DNA of 9,653 bases from Lachnospiraceae bacterium (GTDB taxonomy: Bacteria; Bacillota; Clostridia; Lachnospirales; Lachnospiraceae), in assembly GCA_017461685.1 (NCBI GenBank), contig JAFTXF010000184.1, forward strand, positions 1-9,653, read 5' to 3'. The notes beneath the pieces are model-generated. The model searched no databases. It was not told the origin of the DNA and saw only the letters and a program-made list of their open reading frames with translations. Shown piece after piece: positions 5,099-9,653 of the stretch. Made by a program: the position numbers and the translations under genes. The number at the start of each line of letters is the position of its first letter. Within the stretch, counting starts at the first letter, position 1.

Positions 5099-8000
5099 TT
5101 ATTTCCCTAATACAACACCGTCTACCTGTGCAAAGAATTTTGTCAAACGCGCCATATCACGAGAATCAACTACACCGTCTTCGTTAACATCAGAATTTAA
5201 CGCATTGATTACAGAGCCGTCCTGAGCAAAATATCTTCTTAAGCGAACCAGATCACGTGAATCAACTACACCGTCATCATTCACATCGCCCAATAATTTT
5301 TCTGTTCTAACGTAAGTAATATCTAACGCATCTGCAATTTCGCCTGCGATATAATCGTCACCTACAGCGTTTGGATAAAGTGCTGCACACTTGTTGTATA
5401 CTAACGTAGCAAGATCTAATACAGACAATTCTTTATCTGTATTTTCTACGTCCACATCACGGGCATCTACATAAATAGCATCACCTGAAATTACTGCATA
5501 AGCTATGCCGTGTACAGCGACAGCGTCTACAAGATAATCAACATATTCACTTACGTCAATTGCTGCACCGCCTACATGAATCGTTGTATCTGCCAAAGGA
5601 TTGTACATACCAACGATAATGATCAGCGCATCGGAATTCACAGCTTTGATGTCACTGATTAAGCCAGGAAGTGTGGCTGCATATTCCACTGCGTTGTATG
5701 CCATAGCTTCTACAATAGTTTCTAACATTACTGTGTATTCTTCTTCCAGCTCAAGCGCTGCGATTTCGGCATTAATATCTGCCAAAATATCTTCAACGTA
5801 CGGAAGTGCTTCTTCTCCAAGAAGACCAGCCCAATCGAAGTCAGTCTTGCCATTCATTGCAGCATCAAGAGCATTGCTTAAAAATGTTACGTTACTGAAG
5901 CCGATAGTTACAAGGTCTGCGTCTGTCACATCGCTTAAGTTTGCGCGTTCTAAAGCAACGGTATTACCGGTCTTTGCATTGTTTACAACTTCAATTTCAT
6001 CTACGCCATTTTCTGCAGCTTCTGCGTTGATTGCTGCTGCCAGCATCTCTACATAACCTTCTGCTTTTGCAGATTCGTCACCGATTGCAACAAGCTTGAA
6101 GTCATCATCCACAACCATATCTGCTGTTGTTGCTTCTAAGAGCATTGCATTAATCTGTTCAACAATGATATCTACAAGCTCTGCAAGTGCTTCTGCACCC
6201 ATAGCTTCCAAAGCATTTTTGAGCTCTTCTACGGATTCTAAGGAACCGGAAAGGATTCCTTCCACAGCATCCTGAACATTATTTATATTTTCACGGATAC
6301 TGTCTAAAAGAGAATCAACCTCTTTCTCAACCTCTTCAATTACTTTATTTAATTCTTCAATCTGCTTATCGATAGCTTCTTTTAATTCTTCCAGAGTTTT
6401 ACCGGCAGCTTCTTCCAATGCTTTCTTAGCTGCTTCTAATTCAGCCACGATGTCATTGTATACTTTTTCAAGCTGTGCAACTGCCTCTGCGTACAGCGCA
6501 TTTACTTCAGCCACAATCGCTTCATATGTAAGCTGTAATGCTGCTTCCAGGTGCTCTACTGCACAAGCAAGATCCTCGTTTACAGTAGCGATATCTGCTG
6601 TTACTCTGTCAATCTGTGCCTGGATTGTCTGACGAACCTCTTCTGCTACATCTGCGCCAAGGGCTGCCAATTCATCCTGATATCCCTTTAATTCAGACTC
6701 AAGAGCTGCAATCTTTTCTGCTGCTTCTGCTTTTGCTGCTTCGATTTCTATCTGAGTTTGTGCAACTGCTTCCGCATACTTTGCTTCGATTTCAGCCTGG
6801 ATTTCAGCCTGAATTGCTTCCAAATCCGCCTTTGCTTTTTCAATGTCATCTGCGTACTCTGCTTCAAGGGCTAAAAGCTCTGCAGACAATTTTTCATTTA
6901 CAAGCTTTTCCCCTTCTTCGTATGCCTTCTGAAGACCTAAAACAGCGGCACCAAGAAGCATCTTACCTTCTTCAGGAATCTGTTCAATACATCCCGGAAG
7001 TTCTGTCATAAACTTATTGTAGAGTGCTTCTGCATCACCAGAAAGAATCACTACCATTTCATCAATGTCAGCCATGGTTTCTTCTGCTGCCACCATTGTT
7101 ACATCTAACAAGTTTGCCGCTTCTAATGCTGCATCTCGAATGGTTTCATATGTACCTACAACGGTAGAAAGGATGGAACTTGCAGATTCATCTGTTAATA
7201 CTGTGGCTACTGCTTCTACAGCTTCTTTCAAATCATTTGCAGCCTTTGCAATGTCTTTTATGGTTGTTTCAAGAGAAGCCACTGCATCTGCAATCTGAAC
7301 TGCCAATGCAACCATGTCTTCGATATCTGCTTCCACATCTGCAACTAACGCTTCCACCGTTGCAATTGCATGTTCAATATCCTTAATTGCTGCTTCTAAT
7401 TCAGCAACAATTGCATTTCCGTCAACAGATACTACACAGTCATGTTCCGGAACACTTGTCTCAACATTGTTTCCAAGATCAACATTGATGTTGATATCGG
7501 GAACTGTCACAGAACCGATTTCCTGTTCAGAAAGAACTTTTTCAAGTTCCGCTTTTTTCGCTGCTAACTGCTCATTAAGACTATCAAGCTGAGCTGTTAA
7601 TGCATCCTTCTGTTCTGTAAGAGCTGCTACGGAAGCATTGACAGCAGGCATTGTTTCTGTTGTATATACTTCGTAACGATCTTCTAATACTGCTGTTAAT
7701 TCATTAATTGTTGTGTTTACAGCCTCAACATAGCCGTATTCTTCCCACTGAGCCCAAACCTGAGCTGCAACTTCAGGACCGTAGGTTTCTAATACTTCGC
7801 AAAGAGCTGCGAGCGCAGATTGAAGCTTATCAATGGTAGCATCCTTGGCGGTGTAACCGCTTTCGTAAGCGTTAATTACCGCTTCGGATAAAGTAACATG
7901 ACCTGCTGCACTTGGATGTGCACCAAGACCATCACCAATCAAACAACGAGCAAACATGTTCAGCAAGCCGAAAATCATTTCATCGGACTGAAGAGCAGAA

Positions 8001-9653
8001 CTCATTGTTTCCGGTAAAGCAAGTAACATGCACAACATATTTACAGCTTCTACTGCTTCTTTGTATTCTTCAGGAACAGACACACCGCTGTTAATCAGTG
8101 CCTTAAGCTGTTCTACTTGCGTGCTTTTTCCACCTGCAACAACAAAACATGCATCTCCAATATAATTCAGCTCCTTTTCAGCTCTATTATTTTCAAATGA
8201 TTCCATAACATTGCTGAATAAGGAAGGATCTAAATTACCAAGTGCCATTAAACCTTCAAAGCTCATAGTTGCACCTGTGCTGGATGCAACAATTGCATCT
8301 TCGAATGCTAAATATAATGCATAAGAAATAGCCTGGTTTTTGTTTGTAGCGGCGTAGCCAGCTTTCTCAACAGGAGTCATCTTATCATAATTCTGAATAG
8401 CAACAAGATAACTCTTAATGTATTCATCAGATTCAGATTTAAGATATTCTAACTCAGCTCCTTCTACAAAACTACCAACCATAGGTGCCAATAATTCCCA
8501 TACCATACCTGGTTTTTCTTTAGTACCTACGATTTCTTCGATGAAACGTTCACGAGTTGTTGTTGTTTCTTCATCATAGACTGTGTCCGCGTAATGATTA
8601 ACCATAACATCCACATTAGATGCTTCTGCATAGTAGAATGTAGCTTCCGGATATTTTCCAGCAGTCTGTAATGCTGTTGGAAGTCCAGCCAAGTAAGCAT
8701 TCATATAACTTAATGCTCCATACATATATTCGCCCAAGTCATATGTTTCTCCACCATAAGTGAAATCCATGCCGTTCATGGTGTTCATCAAGCCAACAAT
8801 CATAATTTCAACATCCGGATTAAGCTCTACGATTGCATCGATAGCACCTGCATAATTCAGCATATAACTAACCATTGTATAAACAATTGCATTAGCCATA
8901 GCATCCACTAATTCAGTTGGCAATTCATCAGATGCTAATTTTGCCTTTAATCCATTGTACAGATTCATAACTTCTGCCTGAACTTCTGGATCGCATTCAC
9001 GCAAAGCATTTTCAAGTTTAATCCAAGAATCATCTCCATTAGAGAATCCGATTGCATTCATGATACGTCCTAATAAGAATACACCCATGATTGCATTACC
9101 GGTACCAACACTAACGATATCAGCGGCTGATACTGCTTCCTGATATGTTTTTGCGACATTGGCAGTGCCTGGACCATAGCCTTTTTCATAGTCAGCATAC
9201 TCAGGTTCATTGAAACGATCTCTAACAACAAATTCATCCCATGTGTATTCATCACCAGTAGTGAATACTGCATTCCATTCTTCTTCGTTAAATTCGTTCC
9301 AATCTCTTGTATCTTCTGTGAAATCAACTACTGCCTCGTCGTTGTAGTCAAATTCGAGAATAAAATGTAAATCCTCAGCACGCATAGCACTCATTGCCAG
9401 CGGAGTATGATTTACAGTTACTGTTCCAGCATTTTTAAGATATTCAGCAAATAATGCCGGATAAGACTCTGGAACATCCCGCAAATAGCCATTATTGTCA
9501 TAGCCTGCCAGGCCATAACCATTCGTCATAGAGTCGCCCAGCGAAACATACTTGATAGTCTTTCCTTCAGGCATTAGTTCACTTGGACCAACTCCACTTC
9601 CCTCTGCAAATACGGTGCCGCAGGTACTGAACATCATTATAAATGCCATAAGC
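5099..9653 (-). CDS. Secreted dockerin protein with two SGNH domains and a long coiled coil (5' end beyond window)
   Basis: Residues are counted from ATG 9649, giving 1516. The frame stays open to the edge (CTT, Leu, precedes that ATG), and the export signal visible (MAFIMMFSTCGTVFA-EG) lacks its basic start, so the true start is probably outside. Order of parts: (1) SGNH/GDSL hydrolase, about 31-598, with VSLGDSMTNG (nucleophile S40), VGTGN (N185) and HPSAAGH (H578); it is far larger than a usual domain of about 200-250 residues, with an acidic insertion (101-160) and a helical part (about 370-570). (2) Ala/Glu-rich coiled coil, about 600-1175, broken by a beta-like linker at 711-738. (3) A second SGNH-like domain, about 1183-1445, with GDES in place of GDS and YPNAVGD in place of HPxxxGH, so probably inactive. 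(4) A type-I-like dockerin, 1452-1516, with two calcium loops (D1455-x-N-x-D-G and D1487-x-N-x-D-G), both carrying DSRD. SGNH enzymes often deacylate carbohydrates; the substrate here is unknown. The dockerin should attach it to a cohesin, plausibly that of the next gene. Confidence 0.9.
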   Translation of the reverse strand, partial: LMAFIMMFSTCGTVFAEGSGVGPSELMPEGKTIKYVSLGDSMTNGYGLAGYDNNGYLRDVPESYPALFAEYLKNAGTVTVNHTPLAMSAMRAEDLHFILEFDYNDEAVVDFTEDTRDWNEFNEEEWNAVFTTGDEYTWDEFVVRDRFNEPEYADYEKGYGPGTANVAKTYQEAVSAADIVSVGTGNAIMGVFLLGRIMNAIGFSNGDDSWIKLENALRECDPEVQAEVMNLYNGLKAKLASDELPTELVDAMANAIVYTMVSYMLNYAGAIDAIVELNPDVEIMIVGLMNTMNGMDFTYGGETYDLGEYMYGALSYMNAYLAGLPTALQTAGKYPEATFYYAEASNVDVMVNHYADTVYDEETTTTRERFIEEIVGTKEKPGMVWELLAPMVGSFVEGAELEYLKSESDEYIKSYLVAIQNYDKMTPVEKAGYAATNKNQAISYALYLAFEDAIVASSTGATMSFEGLMALGNLDPSLFSNVMESFENNRAEKELNYIGDACFVVAGGKSTQVEQLKALINSGVSVPEEYKEAVEAVNMLCMLLALPETMSSALQSDEMIFGLLNMFARCLIGDGLGAHPSAAGHVTLSEAVINAYESGYTAKDATIDKLQSALAALCEVLETYGPEVAAQVWAQWEEYGYVEAVNTTINELTAVLEDRYEVYTTETMPAVNASVAALTEQKDALTAQLDSLNEQLAAKKAELEKVLSEQEIGSVTVPDININVDLGNNVETSVPEHDCVVSVDGNAIVAELEAAIKDIEHAIATVEALVADVEADIEDMVALAVQIADAVASLETTIKDIAKAANDLKEAVEAVATVLTDESASSILSTVVGTYETIRDAALEAANLLDVTMVAAEETMADIDEMVVILSGDAEALYNKFMTELPGCIEQIPEEGKMLLGAAVLGLQKAYEEGEKLVNEKLSAELLALEAEYADDIEKAKADLEAIQAEIQAEIEAKYAEAVAQTQIEIEAAKAEAAEKIAALESELKGYQDELAALGADVAEEVRQTIQAQIDRVTADIATVNEDLACAVEHLEAALQLTYEAIVAEVNALYAEAVAQLEKVYNDIVAELEAAKKALEEAAGKTLEELKEAIDKQIEELNKVIEEVEKEVDSLLDSIRENINNVQDAVEGILSGSLESVEELKNALEAMGAEALAELVDIIVEQINAMLLEATTADMVVDDDFKLVAIGDESAKAEGYVEMLAAAINAEAAENGVDEIEVVNNAKTGNTVALERANLSDVTDADLVTIGFSNVTFLSNALDAAMNGKTDFDWAGLLGEEALPYVEDILADINAEIAALELEEEYTVMLETIVEAMAYNAVEYAATLPGLISDIKAVNSDALIIIVGMYNPLADTTIHVGGAAIDVSEYVDYLVDAVAVHGIAYAVISGDAIYVDARDVDVENTDKELSVLDLATLVYNKCAALYPNAVGDDYIAGEIADALDITYVRTEKLLGDVNDDGVVDSRDLVRLRRYFAQDGSVINALNSDVNEDGVVDSRDMARLTKFFAQVDGVVLGK

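Noticed and set aside
4096..7592. Several plus-strand frames of 60-175 residues opposite the cohesin and dockerin genes
   Set aside because: They are low-complexity Cys/Thr- or Ser/Ala/Leu-rich shadows of repetitive coding sequence on the other strand, without ribosome sites.

Overview
The window looks like chromosomal DNA of a gut-type Clostridia, most likely Lachnospiraceae or a close relative. The reasons are the tadA and SRP RNA pair near dnaX, a PflX-like radical SAM protein, a proline-x-T-G surface anchor, 'DSRD'-type dockerin repeats, and a small HTH protein of a kind I associate with these bacteria. The family assignment is inference; there is no rRNA here.

Left part (1-1130, minus strand). 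The 5' end of dnaX runs off the left edge. Upstream of it is a probable terminator, a 47-residue one-helix membrane protein, and a two-helix membrane protein whose frame is broken at a run of seven A (T on the coding strand). Middle (1150-3340, plus strand). A divergent intergenic region holds three 15-bp tandem repeats and a strong sigma-A-type promoter. It is followed by tadA (tRNA adenosine deaminase), the SRP RNA gene with its own promoter and terminator, and a PflX-like radical SAM protein with an acidic insertion. A strong bidirectional terminator at 3294-3335 closes this side.

Right part (3366-9653, minus strand). Three genes lie head to tail and probably form one operon. First is a protein of over 1500 residues, open at the right edge: part of a signal peptide, an SGNH/GDSL hydrolase domain, a long coiled coil, a second degenerate SGNH domain, and a type-I-like dockerin. 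After a 61-nt gap holding a hairpin comes a 404-residue surface protein: signal peptide, cohesin-like domain, Cys-rich repeats, and a PTTGD sortase-type anchor. Last, 17 nt further, is a small HTH protein whose frame breaks at a run of eight G.

The most interesting content is the adjacent dockerin and cohesin genes. They suggest a minimal, cell-wall-anchored cohesin-dockerin complex that displays a rod-like double-SGNH protein, with a possibly phase-variable HTH gene in the same transcript. Binding between these two partners is inferred from domain content and adjacency, not shown. Both broken frames sit in homopolymers and both are repaired by one added base, so assembly error has to be excluded before biology is read into them.
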